A DNA stretch of 32,041 nt from Acidobacteriota bacterium (GTDB taxonomy: Bacteria; Acidobacteriota; Vicinamibacteria; Vicinamibacterales; UBA2999). Location of the stretch: assembly GCA_020851565.1 (NCBI GenBank), contig JADZCN010000100.1, forward strand, positions 1 to 32,041, written 5' to 3'. The notes under the pieces were generated by a model. It was not told the origin of the DNA. It searched no databases and saw nothing but the letters and a program-made list of their open reading frames with translations. A program made the position numbers and the translations under genes. Below, piece by piece: positions 7,569-15,458 of the stretch; position 1 is the first letter of the stretch; every line of letters starts with the position of its first letter.

Positions 7569-8819
7569 TCACGCGTACATGCCGCGCATCCTGGTGACGG
7601 TGGCCACGCGGTTGATGGCCACGATGTAGGCGGCGGTCCGCATGTCCACCTTGTAGCGCTGCGCGGTCTGCAGCACGGCGTCGAACGCCTGCACCATCTT
7701 CGTCTCGAGGCGCTCGTTCACTTCCTTCTCCGACCAGAAATAGCCGTGGCGGTCCTGCACCCACTCGAAATAGGACACGGTGACACCGCCGCCGTTGGCC
7801 AGGATGTCCGGGACCACGAACACGCCGCGCTCGTGCAGCATCCGGTTCGCGGCAGGCGTGGTGGGGCCGTTGGCGCCCTCCACCACCAGCTTCGCCTGGA
7901 TCCGGCCGGCGTTCGCCTCGGTGATCTGGTTCTCGAGCGCGGCCGGGATGAGGATGTCCACCGGCAGGCCGAAGAGGTCGTCGGCGGCCAGCGGCTCGCC
8001 CCCGGCGAAGCCGGCGACCGTCTTGTGCTGGGCGACATGCGCGAGCAGCGCCCTGGTGTCCAGGCCCTTCGCGTTGTAGACGCCGCCCTTCCAGTCGGTG
8101 ACGCCGACGATGATGGCGCCCTGCGCGCTCAGCAGGCTGGCGGCGGTGCCGCCGACGTTGCCGAAGCCCTGCACGGCGACGGTGGCCCCCTCGAGCGAGA
8201 AGCCGAGGTGCCGGGCCGACTCGCGTGCGGTGATCATCACGCCGCGGCCGGTGGCCTCGCGGCGGCCGAGCGACCCGCCCATTTCCACGGGCTTGCCCGT
8301 GACGACGGCCGTCGAGGTGTGGCCGACGTGCATCGAGTAGGTGTCCGAGAACCAGGCCATGACCTGCTCGTTGGTGTTCACGTCCGGCGCCGGGACGTCC
8401 TTGTCGGGGCCGATGGCATCGATGATCTCGGCGGTGTAGCGGCGCGTGAGCGCCTCGAGCTCGCGACGCGACATCTTCGTCGGGTCGCAGATCACGCCGC
8501 CCTTGCCGCCGCCGAACGGCAGCTGGGCGACCGCGCACTTCCACGTCATCCAGGCGGCCAGCGCCGTCACCTCGTCCAGCGTCACGCCCGGGTGGTAGCG
8601 AATCCCGCCCTTGGCGGGGCCGAGCGTGATGTTGTACTGCACCCGGTAGCCCGTGAAGACCTCGATCTCGCCGTTGTCCATCTGCACCGGGCACGACACG
8701 ATGATCTGACGCTTGGGGTGCGTCAGCATCTGCCAGAGGCCCTTGTCCAGGTTCAAGATGCGCGCGGCCCCTTCGAACTCCTGGAGCATCGCGCCGAATA
8801 CCGTGCCGTGTTCCGCCAT
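7569..8819 (-). CDS. gdhA: Glutamate dehydrogenase (Glu/Leu/Phe/Val dehydrogenase family)
   Basis: A 416-residue enzyme catalysing reversible oxidative deamination of glutamate to 2-oxoglutarate with NAD(P). The dimerisation domain holds GGIRYHPGVTLDEVTALAAWMTWKCAV and PFGGGKGGV with the catalytic and substrate-binding lysines. The Rossmann domain has VAVQGFGNVGG. Late motifs are VEGANGPTTP and PDILANGGGVTVSYFEWVQ, all standard for hexameric GDH of about 415 residues. The ATG at 8819 is preferred over one 31 codons upstream because AGGAG lies 10 nt before it and it gives the usual length. Specificity for glutamate over leucine or valine is inferred from the overall sequence, not proven. It has its own promoter (8853-8882) and is divergent from the acyl-CoA mutase. 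Confidence 0.94.
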   Translation of the reverse strand: MAEHGTVFGAMLQEFEGAARILNLDKGLWQMLTHPKRQIIVSCPVQMDNGEIEVFTGYRVQYNITLGPAKGGIRYHPGVTLDEVTALAAWMTWKCAVAQLPFGGGKGGVICDPTKMSRRELEALTRRYTAEIIDAIGPDKDVPAPDVNTNEQVMAWFSDTYSMHVGHTSTAVVTGKPVEMGGSLGRREATGRGVMITARESARHLGFSLEGATVAVQGFGNVGGTAASLLSAQGAIIVGVTDWKGGVYNAKGLDTRALLAHVAQHKTVAGFAGGEPLAADDLFGLPVDILIPAALENQITEANAGRIQAKLVVEGANGPTTPAANRMLHERGVFVVPDILANGGGVTVSYFEWVQDRHGYFWSEKEVNERLETKMVQAFDAVLQTAQRYKVDMRTAAYIVAINRVATVTRMRGMYA

Positions 8820-8852
8820 GAATGCGTCTCCTGTCGCTAGAACAAACGACCC

Positions 8853-8882
8853 AACGTAGCCTTGGTGACTGTCCAATGTCAA
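8853..8882 (-). promoter_or_regulatory. Sigma-70-type promoter of glutamate dehydrogenase
   Basis: On the minus strand TTGACA (8882-8877) is followed after 18 nt by TACGTT (8858-8853). Transcription would start near 8846, giving a leader of about 27 nt that contains AGGAG. A 13-bp dyad, CATCCA-A-TGGATG (8888-8900), lies just upstream of the -35 and could bind a regulator. Confidence 0.5.
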
Positions 8883-8938
8883 TTGGGCATCCAATGGATG
8901 CGCCGCGCTCATTGGTCAGCGGGTCCTCATGCGCCTAA

Positions 8939-8953
8939 CTCGCGGCACGCGAG
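8939..8953. promoter_or_regulatory. Inverted repeat CTCGCG-GCA-CGCGAG upstream of the mutase
   Basis: Perfect 6-bp arms around a 3-nt spacer, 36 nt upstream of the TATAAT element of the acyl-CoA mutase gene and within the divergent region shared with glutamate dehydrogenase. It is a possible operator; short GC-rich dyads also occur by chance in DNA of this composition. Confidence 0.3.
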
Positions 8954-8988
8954 ACACTTGCAGACACGAGCGCCGTGGCGGCCGCCCG

Positions 8989-8994
8989 TATAAT
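8989..8994 (+). promoter_or_regulatory. TATAAT -10 element 9 nt before the mutase start
   Basis: Consensus TATAAT followed by GGGGGGCTT and the ATG at 9004. If used, transcription would begin around 9001, leaving almost no 5' leader and cutting off the GGGGGG ribosome-site-like run. No good -35 is seen. Confidence 0.45.
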
Positions 8995-9003
8995 GGGGGG
9001 CTT

Positions 9004-10677
9004 ATGAAAGGCGTCATCCATCCTGCCGAGTCCGGCAAGGCCCGCTGGGAGCGCGAGGTGCTCGAGCCCGCACTGGCCCGCGCGCCGGAACGCCCGGGAC
9101 CGTTCACGACCATCTCGGGCCGACCCATCGAACGCCTGTATACGGCCGAGGACGTCGCGGGCCTGGACTACGCGCGGGACATCGGCCACCCGGGCGAATA
9201 CCCCTACGTGCGCGGCATACATCCCACGGGCTACCGCGGCAAGCTCTGGACGATGCGGCAGTTCGCCGGCTTCGGCACGCCGGAGGAGACCAACCAGCGC
9301 TACAAGGACCTCATCGCCGCGGGCGGCACCGGCCTGAGCGTGGCGTTCGACCTGCCCACGCTGATGGGCCGGGATCCTGACCATCCGCTCTGCCTCGGCG
9401 AAGTGGGGAAGTGCGGCGTGAACATCACGTCGCTCGCCGACATGGAGCGGCTCTTCGAGGGCATCTCGCTCGCCGACATCACGACGTCGATGACGATCAA
9501 TTCGCCGGCGCCGATGATCTTCGCGATGTACCTCGTCGTCGCCGAGAAGCAGGGCGCCGACTGGAAGAAGATCTCCGGGACGATTCAGAACGACATCCTG
9601 AAGGAGTTCATCGCCCAGAAGGAGTACATCTTCCCGCCGCGCCCGTCGATGCGGCTCATCACCGACATCTTCGGGTTCTGCGCGAAGGAAGTGCCGAAGT
9701 GGAACACCATCTCGGTGTCGGGCTACCACATCCGCGAGGCGGGCTCCACGTCGCTGCAGGAGCTGGCCTTCACGTTGCGCGACGGCCTCGAGTACGTGCA
9801 GTACGGCGTGGATGCCGGCCTGGACGTGGACGACTTCGTCCCCCGCATCTCGTTCTTCTTCAACTCGCACAGCGACTTCTTCGAGGAGATCGCGAAGTAC
9901 CGCGCGGCGCGCAAGCTCTGGGCCGATGCGATGAAGCACCGCTTCGGGGCGAAGAACCCGCGCTCATGGCAGCTTCGCTTCCACACGCAGACCGCCGGCG
10001 TGTCGCTCACGGCGCAGCAGCCCTACAACAACGTGGTCCGCACGGCGCTCCAGGCCCTGGCGGCGGTCCTCGGCGGCACCAACTCGCTGCACACCAACTC
10101 GCTGGACGAGGCGCTGGCCCTGCCGACGAAGGAGACGGCCACCATCGCGCTGCGGACGCAGCAGATCATCGCCCACGAGAGCGGGGTCACCAACGTGGTG
10201 GACCCGCTGGGCGGCTCGTACTTCGTGGAAAAGCTCACGCGCGACATGGAAGAGGGCACGCTCAAGTACTGGGAGGCCATCGACCGGATGGGCGGGATGG
10301 TCGAGGCCATCGAGCTCGGCTATCCGCAGAAGGAGATTGCGGAGGCGTCGTATCAGTTCCAGCAGGCGGTCGAGCGCCGCGAGAAGGTCATCGTCGGGGT
10401 CAACGACTTCGTGCAGGCCGACGAGAAGCCGATCGAGATCCTCTACATCGACGACACCACCGCCGAGCGGCAGCTGGCGCGGCTCGCCGAGCTGAAGCGG
10501 ACGCGCGACCACGACCGCGTGCAGCGCGCCCTGGACGGCCTGCGCCAGGCCGCGCGCGGCCGCGACAACACCATGCCCCCGCTGCTCGAGTGCGTCCGCG
10601 CCTACGCCACCGTGGGCGAGATGTGCGACGCGCTCCGCGAGGTCTGGGGCGAGTACGAGGAGACGCCTGTCATTTGA
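9004..10677 (+). CDS. B12-dependent acyl-CoA mutase large (catalytic) subunit, isobutyryl-CoA mutase-like pocket
   Basis: A 557-residue TIM-barrel subunit of the methylmalonyl-CoA mutase family without its own cobalamin domain, which is encoded by the next gene. Family motifs: [45 protein letters not shown], the catalytic His242 in SGYH, and [34 protein letters not shown]. Two residues known to set the substrate differ from methylmalonyl-CoA mutase: the Tyr89 position is Phe87 (RQFAGF) and the Arg207 position is Gln205 (FIAQKEY). Phe/Gln is the isobutyryl-CoA mutase pair. Ala114 excludes the Asp of 2-hydroxyisobutyryl-CoA mutase. The segments GRDPDHP (usually GYDSDHP) and GVNITS (usually GVAIDS) are divergent, so the natural substrate may be something else. 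The ATG at 9004 is chosen from the family start; upstream in-frame codons lie before the promoter. Confidence 0.88.
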   Translation: MKGVIHPAESGKARWEREVLEPALARAPERPGPFTTISGRPIERLYTAEDVAGLDYARDIGHPGEYPYVRGIHPTGYRGKLWTMRQFAGFGTPEETNQRYKDLIAAGGTGLSVAFDLPTLMGRDPDHPLCLGEVGKCGVNITSLADMERLFEGISLADITTSMTINSPAPMIFAMYLVVAEKQGADWKKISGTIQNDILKEFIAQKEYIFPPRPSMRLITDIFGFCAKEVPKWNTISVSGYHIREAGSTSLQELAFTLRDGLEYVQYGVDAGLDVDDFVPRISFFFNSHSDFFEEIAKYRAARKLWADAMKHRFGAKNPRSWQLRFHTQTAGVSLTAQQPYNNVVRTALQALAAVLGGTNSLHTNSLDEALALPTKETATIALRTQQIIAHESGVTNVVDPLGGSYFVEKLTRDMEEGTLKYWEAIDRMGGMVEAIELGYPQKEIAEASYQFQQAVERREKVIVGVNDFVQADEKPIEILYIDDTTAERQLARLAELKRTRDHDRVQRALDGLRQAARGRDNTMPPLLECVRAYATVGEMCDALREVWGEYEETPVI

Positions 10678-10776
10678 GCGGGTTCATTGGCGATTGCCGA
10701 TTGCCGATTGGGCGATTCATTGACAATCGAGGATTGAGCGATTGAGGCATTCGAGTGATTGGGTGATTGGGCCCTC
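10678..10776. repeat. GATTGG-type degenerate repeat between the mutase subunit genes
   Basis: A run of GCGATTGCC, GATTGGGCG and GTGATTGGG variants following the large-subunit stop. The 20-bp core GGGCGATTCATTGACAATCG lies at 10710-10729, shared with 7512-7531 and 3889-3908. Here only the G-rich orientation is present, and the CCAAGACC array takes the place of the C-rich half. Confidence 0.75.
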
Positions 10777-10852
10777 CCAAGACCCCAAGACCCCAAGACC
10801 CCAAGACCCCAAGACCCCAAGACCTCAAGACCCAGGACCCAAGACCCAGGAC
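10777..10852 (+). repeat. CCAAGACC tandem array (six 8-mers then four 7-mers)
   Basis: Six perfect tandem copies of CCAAGACC occupy 10777-10824. Four 7-mers follow at 10825-10852 in an alternating pattern (TCAAGAC, CCAGGAC, CCAAGAC, CCAGGAC). The array ends 8 nt before the start of the cobalamin-subunit gene, so it fills that gene's translation-initiation region and leaves no Shine-Dalgarno sequence. Unit lengths of 8 and 7 argue against a coding role. Confidence 0.9.
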
Positions 10853-10860
10853 CACACTCC

Positions 10861-11262
10861 ATGAGCCAGAAAATCAGAGTCGTCATTGCCAAGCCGGGTC
10901 TCGACGGGCACGATCGCGGCGCGAAGGTGATTGCCCGGGCCCTCCGCGACGCCGGAATGGAAGTCATCTACACCGGCCTCCGCCAGACGCCCGAGCAGAT
11001 CGTGAGCGCGGCGCTCCAGGAGGACGCCGACGTCATCGGCCTGTCCATCCTCTCAGGTGCCCACATGCACATCTGCCCGAGGGTGGTCGAGTTGTTGAAG
11101 GAGAAGGGCCTGGATGACGTCCAGGTGGTGGTTGGAGGTATCATCCCGGACCAGGACGTGCCGAAGCTGAACGCCCTCGGGATCACGGGCATCTTCATTC
11201 CCGGCACGCCCATGCAGGAGATCGTGGACTTCATCACCGGACACGCCCGAGCACGGGTGTAG
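10861..11262 (+). CDS. Acyl-CoA mutase small subunit, cobalamin-binding domain
   Basis: A 133-residue B12-binding Rossmann-like domain that carries adenosylcobalamin for the catalytic subunit encoded upstream. It has the base-off/His-on signature DxHxxG at Asp15-Gly-His17-Asp-Arg-Gly20, preceded by Lys11 ([11 protein letters not shown]), then [10 protein letters not shown] and [11 protein letters not shown], and ends near [13 protein letters not shown]. Length and sequence fit free-standing small subunits such as IcmB or the split methylmalonyl-CoA mutase type. The ATG at 10861 is chosen because everything upstream is repeat. The gap to the large subunit is unusually long (183 nt) for two parts of one enzyme. 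A GTG-started receiver-domain gene follows after 6 nt. No mutase-repair G-protein (MeaB/ArgK type) is in the window. Confidence 0.93.
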   Translation: MSQKIRVVIAKPGLDGHDRGAKVIARALRDAGMEVIYTGLRQTPEQIVSAALQEDADVIGLSILSGAHMHICPRVVELLKEKGLDDVQVVVGGIIPDQDVPKLNALGITGIFIPGTPMQEIVDFITGHARARV

Positions 11263-11268
11263 CGGCAC

Positions 11269-12678
11269 GTGTCGACCCCCCCGACGCTGCTGCTCGCCGA
11301 CGACAGTGTCACCATCCAGCGCGTGGTCGCGCTGACGTTTGCCGACCAGCCTGTACGGCTGGTGGTGGCCAAGGACGGCCAGGACGCCATCAACCGCATG
11401 GCCTCCGACCGGCCCGATGTCGTGCTGGCCGACACCAACATGCCGTGCGTGGACGGCTACGAAGTCGCTCGGTGGATGCGGCAGCAGCCGCACTTGAGCG
11501 CGGTGCCCGTCCTGCTGCTGGCGGGCGCCACCGACCCGGTGGACGAGCAGCGTCTGTACGACTCGGGGGCCAATGGTGTCCTCGAGAAACCTTTTGAGCC
11601 CACCCACGTGATCAGCCGCGTCAAAGAGCTCCTCGGAATGAAGGCCGCCGCTCCGGCCGCCCCGACGGGACGATTGTTGATTCCCCCCGAACCGAGGCCG
11701 GCCCGCGTCGCCCCGGCGGGACCGTCCCGGGCCGCAGCCGACCCTGCCGGGCTGCCGCCCGACCCCCGACGCGCCGACCCGCCCCTGGACGACCCGCCGC
11801 GGGCACACGATGCACCACGGCCCGCCCTGGAACCCCCGGGCGATGGTGTCTTCGTGCCCGATCCCGCCGCCCGGGAGTCGCCCGAGGCCTTCGACGCGAA
11901 GCCGACAACGGAGGGCGCCGATTGGCTGGCCGAGATCACTGCGGAGGTCACGGCCGGCGGAGAGTCCGCAGGCGTCCCGGAGCGCCGGGGCGGCGCAGAG
12001 ATCCCGCATGGTGTCGGCCCCGCCGCGGCCGGCGGTGGGGGCGCGACCGATGGTGCAACGGCGGAGGCGTTCGCCTCGCTCCTGGCCGCCGAGCAGGGCG
12101 ACCCCGCCGCGATCGAAGCCCGGCGCCGTGGCGCCCTCCAGGAGATGCCGATGAGCGACGAGATGCTCGACGCCCTGGCCGTGAAGGTCGTCGAGCGCCT
12201 GCAGCCGGCCGTGCTCCGCGCCGACCTGCAGCGGGCCCTGGCGACGACCCTGCGCGAGACGGTGGCCGAGACGGTGCGCGACAGCGTGGCGACGGAGACC
12301 CGCGCCGCGGTCGCCGAGGCCGTGCAGGCCGCGGTGGATGGCAGCCTGGTCGGGACGGTCCGCGGGGCGCTGAACGAGGCCGTCACTGCCGCCGTGCCGC
12401 CCGCCGTGGCCTCGGCCGTCGCCGGCAGCGTGGGCGCGCGGTTGGAGGCCGCGGTCCAGGAGAGCGTGAACCGCGTCCTGCCCCCGGCCGTCGATCGGGC
12501 CGTGCAGGAGTTCGTGCAGTCGCGCGTGACCGTCCTCATTCGCGACACGGTCGAACACGAGTTGCGGGCCTCGGTCGCACCGATGCTGCCGGAAGCCGTG
12601 CGCAGTGTCGTGCGCGAAACGTCCGAGCGGATGGTCAGCGAGGAGATCGCGAAGATACGCGCCCGACGATCGACCTAG
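11269..12678 (+). CDS. Receiver-domain protein with long amphipathic-helical C-terminus
   Basis: A 469-residue protein. Residues 1-120 are a response-regulator receiver domain: acidic pair Asp11-Asp12 (LLLADDSVTIQ), phospho-acceptor Asp55 (VVLADTNMP) and Lys107 (LEKPFEP). The usual Thr/Ser switch residue is Ala85 (VLLLAGATDPVD), so output signalling may differ from standard. Residues 125-285 are a Pro/Ala/Gly-rich, presumably disordered linker. Residues 290-469 are a series of amphipathic helices with Val/Ala-rich repeats (TLRETVAETVRDSVATE, AVAEAVQAAVDGS, VRGALNEAVTAAVPPAV), apolipoprotein-like in look. There is no DNA-binding or enzymatic output domain, so a role in protein or membrane interaction is inferred. 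The start is GTG, 6 nt after the mutase small subunit. No histidine kinase gene is nearby. Confidence 0.75.
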   Translation: MSTPPTLLLADDSVTIQRVVALTFADQPVRLVVAKDGQDAINRMASDRPDVVLADTNMPCVDGYEVARWMRQQPHLSAVPVLLLAGATDPVDEQRLYDSGANGVLEKPFEPTHVISRVKELLGMKAAAPAAPTGRLLIPPEPRPARVAPAGPSRAAADPAGLPPDPRRADPPLDDPPRAHDAPRPALEPPGDGVFVPDPAARESPEAFDAKPTTEGADWLAEITAEVTAGGESAGVPERRGGAEIPHGVGPAAAGGGGATDGATAEAFASLLAAEQGDPAAIEARRRGALQEMPMSDEMLDALAVKVVERLQPAVLRADLQRALATTLRETVAETVRDSVATETRAAVAEAVQAAVDGSLVGTVRGALNEAVTAAVPPAVASAVAGSVGARLEAAVQESVNRVLPPAVDRAVQEFVQSRVTVLIRDTVEHELRASVAPMLPEAVRSVVRETSERMVSEEIAKIRARRST

Positions 12679-12689
12679 GCGCGCTCGCC

Positions 12690-12708
12690 GGGAACCAGCG
12701 CGGTTCCC
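12690..12708 (+). terminator. Hairpin after the receiver-domain gene, possible terminator
   Basis: GGGAACC-AGCGC-GGTTCCC forms a perfect 7-bp stem with a 5-nt loop, starting 11 nt after the stop codon at 12678. No T-tract follows, so intrinsic termination would be weak; it could also protect the mRNA 3' end. The rest of 12709-12870 shows no gene I can support. Confidence 0.4.
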
Positions 12709-12870
12709 CACTGTGGCTGTGCTCGATTCTCGGCGTGAGCCTGGAGGCGGGGGCAAAGGAGCGGGCGGTCATCGACGCCGCCGGGGTCGCTCGCTATGAG
12801 GCCGTTCGCTGAAGTCGTGGCGATTCCTGGCGTTGCCGAGTAAAGGCGCGGCCCACGCTTCCTCGGGACT

Positions 12871-12879
12871 TGCTACGAT
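12871..12879 (+). promoter_or_regulatory. Extended -10 (TGC-TACGAT) directly before valS
   Basis: TGC followed by TACGAT ends 8 nt before the valS ATG at 12888. Transcription would begin about 12886, giving a leaderless mRNA. No Shine-Dalgarno sequence is visible between this element and the start. Confidence 0.45.
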
Positions 12880-12887
12880 ATCGGGAT

Positions 12888-15458
12888 ATGCCCGTCCCGG
12901 AGAAGCCCGCCCTCGAAGGCCTCGAAGACAAGTGGACCGCGCGATGGGAAACCGACGGCACCTACCGGTTCAACCGGGCGCGGCCTCGCGAGGAGGTCTT
13001 CGCCATCGATACCCCGCCGCCCACTGTGAGCGGGTCGCTGCACGTCGGCCACGTCTTCTCCTACACCCACACTGACATCGTCGCGCGCTTCCAGCGAATG
13101 CGGGGGAAGGAAGTGTTCTACCCCATGGGGTGGGACGACAACGGCCTGCCCACCGAGCGGCGCGTGCAGAACTATTTCGGCGTCCGGTGCGACCCCTCGT
13201 TGCCGTACGACCCGCACTTCGCGCCACCCGAGAAGCCCGAGAAACACCCCATCTCCATCTCGCGGCCCAACTTCATCGAGCTGTGCGCACGTCTGACGAT
13301 CGAGGACGAGAAGGCGTTCGAACACCTGTGGCGCTACCTGGGCCTGTCGGTGGACTGGTCGATGACCTACGCCACCATCGGCAGGCGCGAGCAGCGCGTG
13401 TCGCAGGTGATGTTCCTGCGCCTGCTCGGCCGCGGGCTGGCCTACCAGCTCGAGGCGCCGACGCTCTGGGACGTGGACTTCAAGACCGCCGTGGCGCAGG
13501 CGGAGCTGGAGGACCGCGAGCAGCCCGGCGCGTACCACCGCATCCACTTCCGGAAGGCGACGGACGCCGGGCCGGTGGCGCCGGTTGCCGACGCGTTCAT
13601 CGCCATCGAGACGACGCGTCCCGAGCTGATTCCGGCGTGCGTGGCGCTGGTGGCGCACCCGGACGATGAGCGATACAAGCCGCTCTTCGGGAGCCACGTC
13701 GTGACGCCGCTCTTCGGCGTGCGCGTGCCAGTGATGGCACACCCGCTGGCCGATCCCGAGAAGGGGAGCGGCATCGCGATGATCTGCACCTTCGGTGACA
13801 TCACCGACGTCACGTGGTGGCGCGAGCTGCGGTTGCCCGTGCGCGCGGTGATCCAGCCCAACGGCACGCTGGGGCCGGTCACCTGGGGGGCGCCGGGGTG
13901 GGAGTCCGAAGACGCGGCGCGCGCGCAGCAGGCGTACGACCAGCTGGCGGGCCAGTCGGCGAAGAAGGCGCAGGCGAAGATCGTCGAGCTGCTGATGGAG
14001 AGCGGCGACCTCCAGGGCGAGCCCAGGCCGATTACGCACGCGGTGAAGTTCTACGAGAAGGGCGACCGGCCGCTGGAGATCGTCACGAGCCGTCAGTGGT
14101 TCATCAAGACCATCGAGTTCCGCGAGCAGCTGCTCGAGCGCGGCCGTCAGCTCCAGTGGCACCCGGAGTTCATGCGGGCGCGGTACGAGAACTGGGTGAA
14201 CGGCCTGAACGGCGACTGGTGCATCAGCCGCCAGCGCTTCTTCGGCGTGCCGTTCCCGGTCTGGTATCCCGTGCGCGCTGATGGCAGCGTGGACTACGCA
14301 CACGTGATCCCGGCGGACGAGGCGAGCCTGCCGGTCGATCCCTCCACTGACGTGCCGCGAGGCTACACCGAGGCCCAGCGCGGCCAGCCCGGGGGCTTCG
14401 TGGGCGACCCCGACGTGATGGACACGTGGGCCACCTCGTCGGTGACCCCGCAGATCGTCACGCGGTGGGAGCAGGACGCCGACATCTTCGCGCGCACGTT
14501 CCCGATGGACCTCCGGCCGCAGGCGCACGACATCATCCGGACGTGGCTGTTCTCCACGGTGCTCCGCGCGCACCTGGAGCACGACGCGCTGCCCTGGGCG
14601 CACGCGGCGATCTCCGGCTGGGTGCTGGACCCGGACCGCAAGAAGATGTCGAAGTCCAAGGGCAACGTGGTAACGCCGCTGGCGCTCCTTCAGGAGTACG
14701 GCTCCGACGGCGTGCGCTACTGGGCGGCGCGCGGCGGGCCCGGCGTGGACACGGCCTTCGACGTCGGCCAGATGAAGATCGGGCGCAAGCTCGCGATGAA
14801 GGTGCTGAACGTTTCGAAGTTCATCCTGGCGGGAGGGCACGCCGACGGCCCCGTCACCGAGGCACTGGATCGCGGCATGCTGATGGGCCTGGCCACGCTC
14901 ATCGCGGAGGCGACCGACGACCTCGATCGCTACGAGTACGCCCGGGCGCTGGCGAAGGTCGAGGGCTTCTTCTGGGACTTCTGCGACAACTACGTCGAGG
15001 CGGCGAAGTCGCGCCGGTACGGCGATTTCGGGCCCGACGCGGCGGCCTCCGCGTCCACCGCCATGCGCACGGCGCTGTCCGTGATGCTGCGGCTGCTGGC
15101 GCCCTACCTCGCATTCACGTGCGAGGACGTCTGGTCCTGGTGGCAGGCGGGATCGGTGCATCGCGCCGCGTGGCCCACGCCGGCTGACGTGATGGCCATC
15201 GCCGGCGACGATCCCGCCGCGCGGCAGGCCCATGCGGCACTGGCCAGTGCCCTGGGCGCCATCCGCAAGGGCAAGACGGACCAGAAGGTCTCGGTCGGCA
15301 CCGAGGTGGAGGCCGTCACCTACGCGGCGCCCGAGGCCGAGATCGCCGCGCTTCGGCTCGTGGAGCGTGACCTGAGGGCCGCGGTGCGTGCCGGCACGTT
15401 GACGCTCGCCGTGGGTGAACCGGCGGTGACCGTGACGCTGAAGCCGGTGGAGGCGTGA
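12888..15458 (+). CDS. valS: Valyl-tRNA synthetase
   Basis: An 856-residue class I aminoacyl-tRNA synthetase that charges tRNA-Val. The HIGH-type motif is HVGH at residues 52-55 (PPPTVSGSLHVGHVFSYTHTD) and KMSKS is at residues 586-590 (DRKKMSKSKGNVV). The stretch YPMGWDDNGLPTERRVQNYFGVRCDPS is characteristic of the ValRS variant found in Actinobacteria and some others. The editing (CP1) domain is present with ETTRPELIPACVALVAHPDDERY. It ends shortly after the anticodon-binding domain, without a clear C-terminal coiled-coil arm. The ATG at 12888 gives the family start MPVPEKPALEGLEDKW; a few codons upstream are promoter. The stop overlaps the nadC start (TGATG). Confidence 0.96.
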   Translation: MPVPEKPALEGLEDKWTARWETDGTYRFNRARPREEVFAIDTPPPTVSGSLHVGHVFSYTHTDIVARFQRMRGKEVFYPMGWDDNGLPTERRVQNYFGVRCDPSLPYDPHFAPPEKPEKHPISISRPNFIELCARLTIEDEKAFEHLWRYLGLSVDWSMTYATIGRREQRVSQVMFLRLLGRGLAYQLEAPTLWDVDFKTAVAQAELEDREQPGAYHRIHFRKATDAGPVAPVADAFIAIETTRPELIPACVALVAHPDDERYKPLFGSHVVTPLFGVRVPVMAHPLADPEKGSGIAMICTFGDITDVTWWRELRLPVRAVIQPNGTLGPVTWGAPGWESEDAARAQQAYDQLAGQSAKKAQAKIVELLMESGDLQGEPRPITHAVKFYEKGDRPLEIVTSRQWFIKTIEFREQLLERGRQLQWHPEFMRARYENWVNGLNGDWCISRQRFFGVPFPVWYPVRADGSVDYAHVIPADEASLPVDPSTDVPRGYTEAQRGQPGGFVGDPDVMDTWATSSVTPQIVTRWEQDADIFARTFPMDLRPQAHDIIRTWLFSTVLRAHLEHDALPWAHAAISGWVLDPDRKKMSKSKGNVVTPLALLQEYGSDGVRYWAARGGPGVDTAFDVGQMKIGRKLAMKVLNVSKFILAGGHADGPVTEALDRGMLMGLATLIAEATDDLDRYEYARALAKVEGFFWDFCDNYVEAAKSRRYGDFGPDAAASASTAMRTALSVMLRLLAPYLAFTCEDVWSWWQAGSVHRAAWPTPADVMAIAGDDPAARQAHAALASALGAIRKGKTDQKVSVGTEVEAVTYAAPEAEIAALRLVERDLRAAVRAGTLTLAVGEPAVTVTLKPVEA

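Noticed and set aside
10602..10967. Minus-strand frames rich in VLGSWGLG repeats
   Set aside because: They are translations of the CCAAGACC array and the GATTGG block, not proteins.
12873..15233. 786-codon open frame on the minus strand
   Set aside because: It lies fully antisense to valS, has Arg/His/Val-biased composition typical of GC-rich shadow frames, and shows no family motif.
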